Assembly: GCA_035356615.1 (NCBI GenBank)
Contig: DAOQSN010000051.1
Span: 1-23,727, forward strand
Direction of reading: 5' to 3'
Source of the DNA: JAKQDH01 sp029558835
GTDB lineage: Bacteria > Planctomycetota > Phycisphaerae > UBA1845
Length of the DNA: 23,727 bases
The notes under the pieces were generated by a model. It did no database searches. It saw nothing but the letters and a program-made list of their open reading frames with translations, and was not told the origin of the DNA. The translations under genes were made by a program, and so were the position numbers. Position 1 is the stretch's first letter; the number at the start of each line of letters is the position of its first letter. Below are positions 1 to 7,812 of this stretch, in pieces.

Positions 1-46
1 TCGCCAGCCACACTGTCGCAGGTCATCCAAATGGCCAAACACCAGC

Positions 47-80
47 CCCAGGTCCTGAGGACCTGGGCCACCCGCCCGGC
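47..80. repeat. Palindrome and partial copy of dispersed repeat A
   Basis: Positions 47-56 and 58-67 form a 10-bp perfect inverted repeat around one central base (CCCAGGTCCT / AGGACCTGGG). The right arm and the next bases (58-73) are the reverse complement of GGGTGGCCCAGGTCCT, which also occurs at about 15142 and 19638. This is one of at least three copies of the same intergenic element in the window. The rest of 1-107 shows no gene. Confidence 0.6.
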
Positions 81-107
81 GGTACGCTTGGCAGGGTCGA
101 GAAGCCG

Positions 108-575
108 GTGTCCGACACCAATGCCATCAAGTGGCTGCAAGCGCATCAAGTGGACTTCGAGACGCTGCGCTATGAGTTCACGGAGATCGGCGCGGAGCAC
201 GCGGCCGAGGCGATCCACGAACCGCTCGAATCCGTCTGCAAGACGCTGATCGTACGCAGCACCGGCAAGAACTACTGGATTGCCATCGTCCCCGGCGACC
301 AGCGTTTCGACGCCAAACGCATGGCCCGCGCCCTCGGCGAGCACGAGGTCGATCTGGCCCCCCGCGAGGAAGCCGAGAAGGTAACCGGCTATCAGGTCGG
401 CGGCATCTCCCCCTTCGCCCAGCGCCGCAAGCTGCCCGTCCTCATCGAGGAATCCCTGCTGGCCCTCGACCACATCGTCGTCAACGCCGGCAAGCGCGGC
501 CTCCTGGTCAAGCTCCGCACCCCCGACTTGGTGCGCCTCCTCGACGCCCAACCCGCAGACATCTGTCACGGCTGA
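108..575 (+). CDS. ybaK: YbaK/EbsC-family aminoacyl-tRNA deacylase (Cys-tRNA(Pro) deacylase type)
   Basis: A 155-residue protein matching the usual length of stand-alone YbaK/EbsC proteins, which hydrolyse Cys (or Ala) mischarged on tRNA-Pro in the cytoplasm, in trans to prolyl-tRNA synthetase. Visible family marks are the segment VCKTLIV with the conserved catalytic-site lysine at about residue 45, the central region around residues 92-105 containing GYQVGGISPF, and the late strand HIVVNAGKRGLLV. The start is GTG at 108. An ATG at 121 lies in another frame, and only a weak purine-rich stretch (GAGAAG) precedes the GTG. The gene stands alone and converges on the isomerase-like gene, with about 245 bp between them and no clear terminator. 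Family assignment is firm; the exact substrate (ProX, YbaK or other subfamily) is not readable from sequence alone. Confidence 0.88.
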   Translation: MSDTNAIKWLQAHQVDFETLRYEFTEIGAEHAAEAIHEPLESVCKTLIVRSTGKNYWIAIVPGDQRFDAKRMARALGEHEVDLAPREEAEKVTGYQVGGISPFAQRRKLPVLIEESLLALDHIVVNAGKRGLLVKLRTPDLVRLLDAQPADICHG

Positions 576-820
576 GCAGCACCATGTCGCCGGCAAACCG
601 GGCGACAATGCAGAGTGGCATGGCCAGGCGCAGCGCCGCCATGCCTTCCCGCCCGCCCTCCGCTGCGGTGTGCAACCACCTGCCGGCAGGCCGCCGCCTT
701 CGACCCAGGCTTGCCACCCGCCCAGTCTCGCATCCATGCGGTCCCGCTCAGCGCACGTGGTCGGCGACGTCCGCCCCGCAAGCCCCCTCTTGCCTCCTGC
801 CCCGTGCCTCTCGCCTTCCT

Positions 821-1939
821 CTACCCCGGCCTCATGTTCTCGGCCAGGATGGATTCGAGTTCCCCGCGGTGGGCGGCCGGGTCTTCTGCACAGTCGAGGA
901 TACGCCCCACCGGCAGCTTGCTGAGCCGTTCCTGCATGATCTTGAGCACGGTGGTGTTGATCTCGACGGCCTTGCGCACGGGCATGCGCTCCGGGTTGAT
1001 GTCGATGCCGAAGTGCTCCTGATAGCCCATCACCCACAACGCGAACATCAGGGCTTCCGCCTGCTGCCACTCGACGACGCCGATGTTGAGGTCCTGATCG
1101 TAGTTGCCCAGCGGTTGCGAGTTCCAGTGCGTGTGGGCCAGCCGGCGCTGGAGCCCCACCAGGCTGTAGGCGGCCGCCGCGTCCTCAAAGCCCATGCGCA
1201 CGTGCCCCACCTCCGGATTCAAGCCCACCAGCGCGTGCCCCTCTTTCAGCAGGCGGACATTGGTCGAGTTGGTCAGCTTCGCCTCGATGCGCTGGGCGGC
1301 CAGTATCCCCTCGGCCGTCGTGCGATAGATGTTGTTCGGCGCCGGTTCGTACGGCTTGGGCTCCAGCGCCACGCGCACGCCGGGCACCTCGTCCAGCGCC
1401 TCGGCCATCGCTCCCTCGAAACGATCCCACATCCACGGGAAGATCGTGCCCAGCGAATACGTGTAGCCGTCGATGCCCGGCCAGGAAATGGCGAAGTCCG
1501 CGCCCGCGTCGCGCACGAGCTTCAGGCCGTTAACGGCGACCTGAATCGCTTTCTCCTGCACGCGCCGGTAGGGGCTCGACAGGCTGCCGAACTCGAAGTC
1601 GCGTTCGAAGAAGTGCGAGAACCCGACCGCGACCAGCCGGATGCCCGCCTGCTGCTGGAGCTTCTGGTACAGGTGCACGTTCTCTTCGTTCACCTCGACC
1701 GGGTAATGGGCCTCGATCCCGGTTACGCCCAGCGGCGCCAGCTCGGCCGCCATCTCCAGCCGCTCCGCGACGCTTGCCTCCGGCACGTACCGATCGTGGA
1801 ACCGCCCGCCGCCCGGCGTGAAGTACCAGATGCCGACGGAGCACTTCAGCTCCAGCCGGAACTGCCGCAGGTGCGCCTGCAGCTCATCGCGTCCCCGCCG
1901 CTGTGCCTGATACCGAAGGTCACGAAGTTGATAAGTCAT
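821..1939 (-). CDS. Xylose-isomerase-like TIM-barrel protein with an altered metal site
   Basis: A 372-residue protein of the xylose isomerase/sugar-phosphate isomerase TIM-barrel superfamily. Several XylA hallmarks are recognisable in order: a histidine in GIEAHYP (H78, where the ring-opening His sits), ALEPKP (E193, K195), GLNPEVGH (E243, H246), NYDQDLN (D281, D283) and GIDIN (D313). The barrel strand that reads FHIDLN in true XylA reads AHTHWN here, so a metal-binding Asp is replaced by His271. Overall identity to textbook XylA looks low, so an aldose-ketose isomerase or epimerase of unknown substrate is the safe call. I chose ATG at 1939; a GTG at 1957 in frame would add six residues. It lies 32 bp after the YwgA-like stop on the same strand and is probably co-transcribed. 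Sugar specificity cannot be inferred. Confidence 0.8.
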   Translation of the reverse strand: MTYQLRDLRYQAQRRGRDELQAHLRQFRLELKCSVGIWYFTPGGGRFHDRYVPEASVAERLEMAAELAPLGVTGIEAHYPVEVNEENVHLYQKLQQQAGIRLVAVGFSHFFERDFEFGSLSSPYRRVQEKAIQVAVNGLKLVRDAGADFAISWPGIDGYTYSLGTIFPWMWDRFEGAMAEALDEVPGVRVALEPKPYEPAPNNIYRTTAEGILAAQRIEAKLTNSTNVRLLKEGHALVGLNPEVGHVRMGFEDAAAAYSLVGLQRRLAHTHWNSQPLGNYDQDLNIGVVEWQQAEALMFALWVMGYQEHFGIDINPERMPVRKAVEINTTVLKIMQERLSKLPVGRILDCAEDPAAHRGELESILAENMRPG

Positions 1940-1971
1940 TGGGAATTCTCTCGCCACGACAAACCTGCGCC

Positions 1972-2532
1972 CTAAACGTTCTCTACCAAGCCGAGGCGCT
2001 CCAGGTAACCCGCAGCCTCCTTGATCTGGTCATTTGTGACACTCCACCCGAAGCGCTTTGCGAGAAGAGTCAAGTCTTCGATGGACGCACGTCCCTTCTT
2101 CTCTCCCAGCATGAAGAACGCCTTGGCCGCCACGGACAGCTTCATGTAGTCCAAATCGCCACCGTGCTTCAGCATCTGTGCCGCCTGCTGGATTCGCTCC
2201 CACGCCTCGCGGTGGCGTTTGGCCTTCTGTTGGGCGACCTTCCTTCCGTCATCATTCAGGCGGTAATCATAACGGTACACCTCGAAACCGGACTGGTCCA
2301 CGGTTCCCATGCCCGTCACATTCTGATCCACGAACCTCAGAGCACGCAGCCGCCCGATTCCACCTGCGACGTCATCGGAATAAGGACCGTAGAAGTGGGG
2401 TCGATAGCCGAGCTCATCGATCATACCCGTCAGGACGCCCAGGAAATATACGGTTTTCTGCAGCTTCGTCTTGCCTTTGATGTCGCTGCCCATCGCCAGC
2501 AGCGCGAGGTGAACAAAGTCATATGTATCCAT
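1972..2532 (-). CDS. YwgA-like protein, translationally coupled to the HD phosphohydrolase
   Basis: A 186-residue protein resembling Bacillus YwgA. It has an N-terminal helix with KTKLQKTVYFL, then HFYGPYSDD (about residues 45-53), a middle helical part, and a C-terminal winged-helix-like end in which AKRFGWSV leads to a helix finishing LERLGLVENV. The KLQK..Y / YGP pattern recalls the Panacea (DUF4065) domain, but that link is my inference. Function is unknown. I chose ATG at 2532 because its A is the last base of the HD gene stop codon (TGATG on the minus strand) and GGGGGAG lies about 8 nt upstream; an in-frame start 30 nt earlier lies inside the HD gene. In Bacillus subtilis ywgA lies beside ywfO, an HD phosphohydrolase, so the pairing seems conserved across phyla. 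The two proteins likely act together. Confidence 0.78.
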   Translation of the reverse strand: MDTYDFVHLALLAMGSDIKGKTKLQKTVYFLGVLTGMIDELGYRPHFYGPYSDDVAGGIGRLRALRFVDQNVTGMGTVDQSGFEVYRYDYRLNDDGRKVAQQKAKRHREAWERIQQAAQMLKHGGDLDYMKLSVAAKAFFMLGEKKGRASIEDLTLLAKRFGWSVTNDQIKEAAGYLERLGLVENV

Positions 2533-3923
2533 CACAACGTCTCCCCCTTTACGCCGGTGCACGCTGCGCGGATCAGCTCCTCCATCGGCCGGCGCAGGGT
2601 TTCCAGCAAGCGGTCACGCGCCGTGTGCGTTTCCCATTCCACTGGCGCATACATTTCAACGAACTGATCGTCGTACTCCTCATTGATCGAAGCGAATAAG
2701 GTCGACTCCTGTTCGAACGGGCGTGGTTGCGGAGCGGTCGCCACCAGAATGCCCGCCTCGTCGTTCCTCGAGGTAGTGCGAACCGACTTGATATCGAACA
2801 CGTGAACGATCACAAACCGCTTGTCCACCTGTTGGCGTGTCACCTTCGCGAGCAGGCGAGCCGCCTCCGTTTCGATCTCCGATCTGCGGGCGCTATGCTC
2901 GGGTTTCGGGAGATTCCCGAGGACTTCACGTAACGCGGAGTCCTCCTCTCGTCCGATGCGCGCCAAGAAGACGCGTTTCAGCAGCCGGCGATCCAGGAGG
3001 CGCCCCATCAACTGAGCACAGGCGGTGTGGGCAAGCTCAGCGCTGGTGCAGGCCAGAAGAAGCCGCTCGTCATCCCACTGCTTGTAGTTCTCGAAGAACT
3101 CGTCCGAACCGTCAAAGAAGTACAGGCATCTGAGTTGTTCGATCTGATCGACCTCGATCCCCAAGGTGAGGGCCCGAACGATCATCTGGTCGGTAATCAG
3201 GCGGACCCGGTGCCGGTACACCATCGTTGTCAGGTAGTACTTGGCAAGCACGTACTGCTCCGTCGCGTGCACGCCATCGGGGCGGATCATGAGCTGTTGG
3301 TGATCCTCCGCCCCATAAAGCACCAGCGAGCGGTGCAACTGGTGAATATCGAAGAGGCCGTAGGCTACGCCACAGAAACGGCTGTCTCGTAACAGGTAAT
3401 CCTGCTTGTCGGCATCGAGCGGGCCCGAGACAATGTTCTTCAACGCCGGTTGCCCGAACTCCGCGAGGAGCAAGTGGGCAATCTCCTCGCCCCGCGCGGG
3501 TCCGGCGCGCATCGCCAGTGCGGGGTCGGTGCGGATGAAGTGGGCCGTGATCAGTTCGTGTATTTTCTCCTTCTTCTGCTCGGCGGGCAATCGGGAGCGA
3601 TCTGCGTGGCGCTCCAGAAGTGGCTCTGAAACATGGCTGAAAGGACCGTGGCCGAGATCGTGCAGAAGGGCCGCGAGTCTCACCAGACGGACCTCGTCAG
3701 AGTCAAGCCCAAGTTCCTCCGCCAGCATGCCCGCGACGTGGCAAACACCGAGGCTGTGGTCAAAGCGCGTATGGACCGCGCCTGGGTAGACCAGAGACGC
3801 CATTGCGAGCTGGCGAATCCGCCGCAGGCGCTGGAAAATAGGCGTATCGATCAGCTTCACCTCGTCGGCATGAAGCTGGATGAAACCGTGAACCGGATCC
3901 CTGAGGCGGAACGGTCTGCCCAT
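2532..3923 (-). CDS. HD-domain phosphohydrolase, YwfO/dNTPase-like (COG1078 type)
   Basis: A 463-residue protein of the HD superfamily related to dGTPase/SAMHD1-type nucleotide triphosphohydrolases. The start RLRDPVHGFIQL is the classic opening of this family. Metal-ligand motifs follow: RFDHSLGVCH (H56, H62), LLHDLGHGPFSH (H88-D89, H92, H97) and DADKQDYLLRDS (about 170-181). Together these give the H...HD...D set, so the enzyme looks intact. Members tested elsewhere hydrolyse dNTPs; this one's substrate is inferred only. I chose ATG at 3923 because homologues begin at this motif; the frame stays open upstream to 4076, but that extension has no domain character. The next gene's ATG overlaps its stop by one base. 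A plausible promoter lies just upstream (3963-3990). Confidence 0.88.
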   Translation of the reverse strand: MGRPFRLRDPVHGFIQLHADEVKLIDTPIFQRLRRIRQLAMASLVYPGAVHTRFDHSLGVCHVAGMLAEELGLDSDEVRLVRLAALLHDLGHGPFSHVSEPLLERHADRSRLPAEQKKEKIHELITAHFIRTDPALAMRAGPARGEEIAHLLLAEFGQPALKNIVSGPLDADKQDYLLRDSRFCGVAYGLFDIHQLHRSLVLYGAEDHQQLMIRPDGVHATEQYVLAKYYLTTMVYRHRVRLITDQMIVRALTLGIEVDQIEQLRCLYFFDGSDEFFENYKQWDDERLLLACTSAELAHTACAQLMGRLLDRRLLKRVFLARIGREEDSALREVLGNLPKPEHSARRSEIETEAARLLAKVTRQQVDKRFVIVHVFDIKSVRTTSRNDEAGILVATAPQPRPFEQESTLFASINEEYDDQFVEMYAPVEWETHTARDRLLETLRRPMEELIRAACTGVKGETL

Positions 3924-3962
3924 GTCGCCACGCCCACCCCTCGCCCAAACTCGCCCTACCCT

Positions 3963-3990
3963 AATATAACCCAAACATTCCGAGAAGCAA
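3963..3990 (-). promoter_or_regulatory. Candidate sigma70-type promoter of the HD-YwgA operon
   Basis: On the minus strand TTGCTT (3985-3990) and TATATT (3963-3968) are separated by 16 bp in a locally AT-rich patch of an otherwise GC-rich region. Transcription would start about 33 nt before the ATG at 3923. The rest of the 230-bp gap between this gene and 4154 shows no ORF with domain character. Confidence 0.5.
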
Positions 3991-4153
3991 GTGCCTGGTT
4001 TCCGTTTGCCGGCCTCCGTCGCGGGCGCCGGTGGCCTGTCATTACCCGTAAGCCCAAGCAGCCTAGCCTGCCCCATCGTCCCTAGTCAACCCCCGTGGGA
4101 TGGGATGCGGAAACCACGTGATGTCGTGGTGAACGACAACGCGCTCGTGACCG

Positions 4154-5332
4154 CTACCGCAGCACCGGGAAGCGCAGTTGGAAGTCGCGCAGGTAGCCGC
4201 GTTCCTGGAAGTAGGTCAGCAGCTCCGCGACGGACTGGAAGAGGCGGGTGGCCGTCTGGGTGACGAAGGGGGACGGTTCCAGCTTCGGGCGCCAGATGAT
4301 GTAGACTTCCTTGGTGTTTTCGTGGGCGTGCTGAAGTTCACGCTCGACGCCGGAAGAGAGCACGGGTCGGCCCGTTGGCAGCGCGGGGATGTAGCTGACG
4401 ATTATGTCCGACTGGTCGATCATTTTGAAGTCGCGGGCGTAAATCTGGGCGTCGATGTCGCGGGCGACCTCGGTGATCTCGCGGACGGGCAGGCGAATCG
4501 GCCGGCCGTTCGCCACGATCGCGACGTGATCCTCGCCCCGCTTGGCGGCCTCGCCCGCCTCGAACAGCAGCCGCTTCTCGTCCATGTCGGCCGGGTCGAA
4601 CGTGATGAAATGCTCGGCCAGCGTGTCGCGGAACGCCTCGATCTCCGCCAGCACGTCCGGCAGGTCGAGCACGTGGGTGATGGGGAACGAGGGGTACACG
4701 CGCTTGCGCTGCGGCTCGAACATGAGCCGGTACACCGACTCGGCCGTGATCCGCTCGTTCGCCCGCGAAACGATGTACACCTGCCCGTGCCCGGAAACCG
4801 CCTCCCCCATCGCCTCGGTGACCACCACCTCCTCCTCCCGCCACACCAGGATGTCCTTGAGGGTGTGCGGGACGTCATGCTCGCGCTGCAGCCGTTCATG
4901 CACCGCGTCGACGTTGTCCACCAGCACCACGTACAGGTCGGGATCGAGCGCGGCGATCTGATGATGGTCGTACCCGTGAAAGAGACCGTGCTTCCAGCGG
5001 AACGTCGCGTGCGTATTGATGAGCAGGTTGACGCCGGTCCTGGCCAGTGCCAGCACGTCCTTGAACACGCTGCGCCGCAACGTATTCAACCGGTTGCGTG
5101 GCAGATCGAGGATGCGCCCGGGCACCACGTCCGGCGCTTCGGCGTACATGTGCTCACCGACGTTGACCAGCGTCACCTCGTGCCCATGCCCCCGCGCGAG
5201 GTGAACGACGTGGTCGAGAAACGGCTTCTTATCCAGGCCGACCTGCCCGGTGACGATCGCGCGGACCCCTCCCTGTTTCGGACGGTGCCAATTATCGGTC
5301 AGGGAAGGCTGAGGAAGATCGGTGGAACTCAT
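4154..5332 (-). CDS. Archaeal-adenylate-kinase-like P-loop domain fused to nucleoside deoxyribosyltransferase-like domain
   Basis: A 392-residue two-domain protein. Residues 22-200 resemble archaeal-type adenylate kinase: a P-loop variant GQVGLDKK (29-36), LINTHATFRW (104-113) matching the IDTHA strand, and LDPDLYVVLVDN (129-140) followed by a helix ending LQRE. Lys36 replaces the usual Ser/Thr after the Walker A lysine, so ATP hydrolysis or phosphotransfer is uncertain. Residues 212-350 resemble the nucleoside 2-deoxyribosyltransferase fold: VYPSFPITH (212-220), RDFKMIDQSDIIVSY (300-314) and SSGVERELQHA (326-336), where the glutamates occupy the region of the family's catalytic Glu. I chose ATG at 5332; a GTG at 5374 would add 14 residues of low-complexity sequence, and neither has a well-spaced Shine-Dalgarno. 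It is the same strand as the HD-YwgA operon downstream, separated by 230 bp. Domain calls are from memory of motifs; function is unassigned. Confidence 0.72.
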   Translation of the reverse strand: MSSTDLPQPSLTDNWHRPKQGGVRAIVTGQVGLDKKPFLDHVVHLARGHGHEVTLVNVGEHMYAEAPDVVPGRILDLPRNRLNTLRRSVFKDVLALARTGVNLLINTHATFRWKHGLFHGYDHHQIAALDPDLYVVLVDNVDAVHERLQREHDVPHTLKDILVWREEEVVVTEAMGEAVSGHGQVYIVSRANERITAESVYRLMFEPQRKRVYPSFPITHVLDLPDVLAEIEAFRDTLAEHFITFDPADMDEKRLLFEAGEAAKRGEDHVAIVANGRPIRLPVREITEVARDIDAQIYARDFKMIDQSDIIVSYIPALPTGRPVLSSGVERELQHAHENTKEVYIIWRPKLEPSPFVTQTATRLFQSVAELLTYFQERGYLRDFQLRFPVLR

Positions 5333-5418
5333 GGAATTCGTGGGTCGCGGAATCCTCCGGCAAGGGCGCCGCACTCGCCGGGCCGGCCGTGGGAACGAAC
5401 TCGAAGGTCGGTCGCCGG

Positions 5419-5988
5419 TCAGTGCCCCTGCGCCAGCCTGGCCGGGTCGCCCAGCTCGAGCACCCAGTACATGCCATACTCCCCGCCCGCGCGGACTGCG
5501 ATCCCCACCTCTTTCCAGGCGGGGTCCAGGAGGATATCCCGGTGCTCGGGGCTATCCATCCAGGCCTTCACGACCTCGGCCGGCGTGCGATGACCCGCGG
5601 CCAGGTTCTCCCCCACGCGGAAGTAGGCATACCCGCTGCGAACCGCTCGCTCACCGCAGCCGTAGCCGGACTCCGGGTCGATATGCGCCAGGAAACTGCC
5701 GGAGATCATCCGGCAGGCATGTCCGGCCGCGATCTCGGCCAGGACCGGGCTCGCCACCACCGGTGCCAACCCTGACACATCCGACGCCCGCTCCAGGTTG
5801 ATCAGTTGCAGCACTTGGTCCGCAAGGCGGTCGGCCCCATCCGGGACGCTGCACGCCACCTCGGCCGCCAACCGGGCCACCGAACCATCCGGCTTTTCGT
5901 CGGGAGCGCCCAAGGGCTCATAACAGCCGCCCGCCAGAAACGGCACGGTCGCCACTGCCAAAACCACATTGAGGCGAGTCAACCGCAT
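5419..5988 (-). CDS. CAP/SCP (YkwD-like) domain lipoprotein
   Basis: A 189-residue exported protein. The N-terminus has two arginines, a hydrophobic stretch and LAGGC with Cys22, a slightly unusual lipobox, so it is probably a lipoprotein. Residues 58-185 are a bacterial CAP (cysteine-rich secretory/PR-1) domain: an opening LINLER helix, a FLAHIDP histidine, YFRVGENLA with the conserved Glu, and SPEHRDILLDP with the second His, ending in YWVLELG. These His/Glu residues form the family's cleft, so the fold looks intact. Roles of bacterial YkwD-like proteins are poorly defined, and nothing here fixes one. The ATG at 5988 has GGAG about 13 nt upstream. A candidate promoter is at 6046-6074. The next gene on this strand starts 86 bp downstream. 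Confidence 0.83.
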   Translation of the reverse strand: MRLTRLNVVLAVATVPFLAGGCYEPLGAPDEKPDGSVARLAAEVACSVPDGADRLADQVLQLINLERASDVSGLAPVVASPVLAEIAAGHACRMISGSFLAHIDPESGYGCGERAVRSGYAYFRVGENLAAGHRTPAEVVKAWMDSPEHRDILLDPAWKEVGIAVRAGGEYGMYWVLELGDPARLAQGH

Positions 5989-6045
5989 GATCCCGCGCTC
6001 CGCACGTACCGCCTTTGGACGTTTGCTCGTCCCGGACGTTACTGC

Positions 6046-6074
6046 ATTCTACTTACGCACGGCTGTCGAAGCAA
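6046..6074 (-). promoter_or_regulatory. Candidate promoter of the CAP lipoprotein gene
   Basis: On the minus strand TTGCTT (6069-6074) and TAGAAT (6046-6051) are separated by exactly 17 bp, about 50 nt from the inferred start to the ATG at 5988. It shares its -35 hexamer with the candidate at 3963-3990. It lies in the 122-bp gap after the FHA/PP2C gene, suggesting separate transcription of the CAP gene. Confidence 0.45.
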
Positions 6075-6110
6075 GCAGCACCCCAGACAATTCGGGCAAC
6101 ACTGTACTTT

Positions 6111-7742
6111 CTACGTGGACGCTGCCACGTGGTGGACGAGCAGTATCGTGATATCGTCCGGCGGCGTTCCATTCCTCAAATACGGTTCGAGGTCCGCCAA
6201 CAGCTCCGCCAGTGCCCCGGCCGCGGGCTGACCGAAGCCGTCACAAAGCGCCTCAACGAAGCGCTTCTCGCCGAGCGGCTCGCCGCCCGCTCCCCGCACC
6301 GTAGCACAACCCTTGGTGAACAACGCCAGCGTCTCGCCGGGCTTCAGGCGGTCCGTGGCGCCGGCATACTCATGCCCCTTGTTCTTGCCCACCACGGGTA
6401 TATCCGGCCGGACCAGGAACCGAGGCCGACCGCGGTCGTCCAGGATGAGGACCCCCACCCTGCCCGCCGTCGCATACTCCACCGCCCCGGTCTTGGGGTT
6501 AAGCAGGAACAGCGCGATGTGCAGGGCCACGGGGTCCTGTTCGTCGTACAACAGGTAGTTGAGGGCCCGCAGTTGAATGTGGGGCGGGTCAGCGTGCATG
6601 CAGGCGAGGCGATATGCCGCCCGCGTCTCCGCCATCGCCTGGGCCGCCCGGAGCGGCGCCGCCTCCACCCTCGCCACGAACACCGCTGCCAGCCCGTTGG
6701 GAAGCCGCATGATGTCGCAGAAGTCGCCCGCCCGCTCCACGCCGGGTCGCGCGAAGGCCGCGATCTGCAAGGCCGTCCACTGCGGGACGTTCTGCGGATC
6801 CAGACGCGATTGGATCTCGCGGAGCAGGACCATGTGCCCGGCCGCCGATTGCGCCTGGCTGGTTGCCTGGTGGTCCAAGATCGCCTCGACCTGCGAACCG
6901 ACAAAGGCGGCCACGGCCGTGGCGAAATCAAGGTCCGCCTGGTTGAAGACTTTGCGGTGCTTGCGGGTGTCGGCCACGATGAGGCCCAGCGCGCCCTTGC
7001 TGCTCAGGAGTGGCACGGCCAGCATCGACTGGGTGTCCTTCTGTCCTGTGCGTGGGATGGCGATGAACTGGTGGCGGGTCAGGCAGCGGTACTGGAAGGC
7101 GTCCCAGAGGAAGGGCTCGCCGCTGTAGGGCCCCTTGTCGTTGCGGGCGGCCATCTGCTCGAGCTCACCGGTCAGGCTCCGGCGCACGGCCACCCAGACG
7201 GTCCGGGCGCTCAGCTCGGGCAGCAGCAGGTCCAGCGTGCACTCCAGAACCTGCGCGAGATCGGTGGTCGCGCGGAGGCGGGCGTCGAAGGCCACCAAGG
7301 CCGACCGGCGGGCCGGATTGAGCGTGATCTCCACCTCCGCCCGGCGAACCTCGCTGCGCGGCGGCAGCGGGAAGTCACGGATGCGGGCCAGTTCCTCCAG
7401 GTTGCGGGCCTCGGGAAGCTCCAGTTCAACCGGAACGTCGGCGCTGAACTTCAGCGTGAACGGCCCGATCTGAAGGACCATCTCGTCTTCCAACTCGACC
7501 TGGCCCTGCACCGGCTCGCCGTTCAGGAGCGTCTGCGCCTGCGGATCCATCGGGCGGAAGACCCAGCGGTCCTCCCCCAGCGGCAGGATCAGACCGTGAA
7601 AGGTGGCGATCTTCTCATCCGCAAGCTGGAGCATGTTGCCGGAGTCGGCGCCGATGGTGACGGCCGTGTGGCTGAACTCCAGCTCCCGCACGACCGGTTC
7701 CTGGTCGGTCAACGTCCGGGTATCGGTGATCTCCAGTCGCAT
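6111..7742 (-). CDS. FHA-like, GAF and PP2C/SpoIIE-like signalling protein with degenerate phosphatase site
   Basis: A 543-residue cytoplasmic protein. Residues 1-100 look like a beta-rich FHA domain (VTIGADSGNMLQL, LLNGEPV, EDEMVLQIG) but lack the usual R...SRxH phosphothreonine-binding set. Residues 145-295 match a GAF sensor: LLLPELSARTVWVAV, SMLAVPLLSSKGALGLIVAD and a closing ATAVAAFVGSQVEAIL. Residues 320-538 match a SpoIIE/RsbU-type PP2C domain, with AGDFCDIM (D340, D343) and the final PPDDITILLV (D529/D530). The second metal motif, normally DVxGHG, reads ARVEAA (R358), and the TDG motif reads TKG (K477), so two acidic ligands are missing and the domain may be a pseudophosphatase. The ATG at 7742 has GGAAGG about 10 nt upstream. 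It diverges from mqnD, with a long inverted repeat between them. Confidence 0.8.
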   Translation of the reverse strand: MRLEITDTRTLTDQEPVVRELEFSHTAVTIGADSGNMLQLADEKIATFHGLILPLGEDRWVFRPMDPQAQTLLNGEPVQGQVELEDEMVLQIGPFTLKFSADVPVELELPEARNLEELARIRDFPLPPRSEVRRAEVEITLNPARRSALVAFDARLRATTDLAQVLECTLDLLLPELSARTVWVAVRRSLTGELEQMAARNDKGPYSGEPFLWDAFQYRCLTRHQFIAIPRTGQKDTQSMLAVPLLSSKGALGLIVADTRKHRKVFNQADLDFATAVAAFVGSQVEAILDHQATSQAQSAAGHMVLLREIQSRLDPQNVPQWTALQIAAFARPGVERAGDFCDIMRLPNGLAAVFVARVEAAPLRAAQAMAETRAAYRLACMHADPPHIQLRALNYLLYDEQDPVALHIALFLLNPKTGAVEYATAGRVGVLILDDRGRPRFLVRPDIPVVGKNKGHEYAGATDRLKPGETLALFTKGCATVRGAGGEPLGEKRFVEALCDGFGQPAAGALAELLADLEPYLRNGTPPDDITILLVHHVAAST

Positions 7743-7812
7743 CAGTTGGACACCTTCCGGCCCACCGTCTCGCCGTGCGTGGCCCCAAGCCGTGTCGCCC
7801 GCGACGAGCCCT

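Noticed and set aside
584..1975. Long plus-strand open frame opposite the isomerase-like gene
   Set aside because: It is the antisense shadow of a gene with clear XylA motifs; its translation has no domain features and is rich in His/Arg/Val, as expected for antisense of GC-rich coding DNA.
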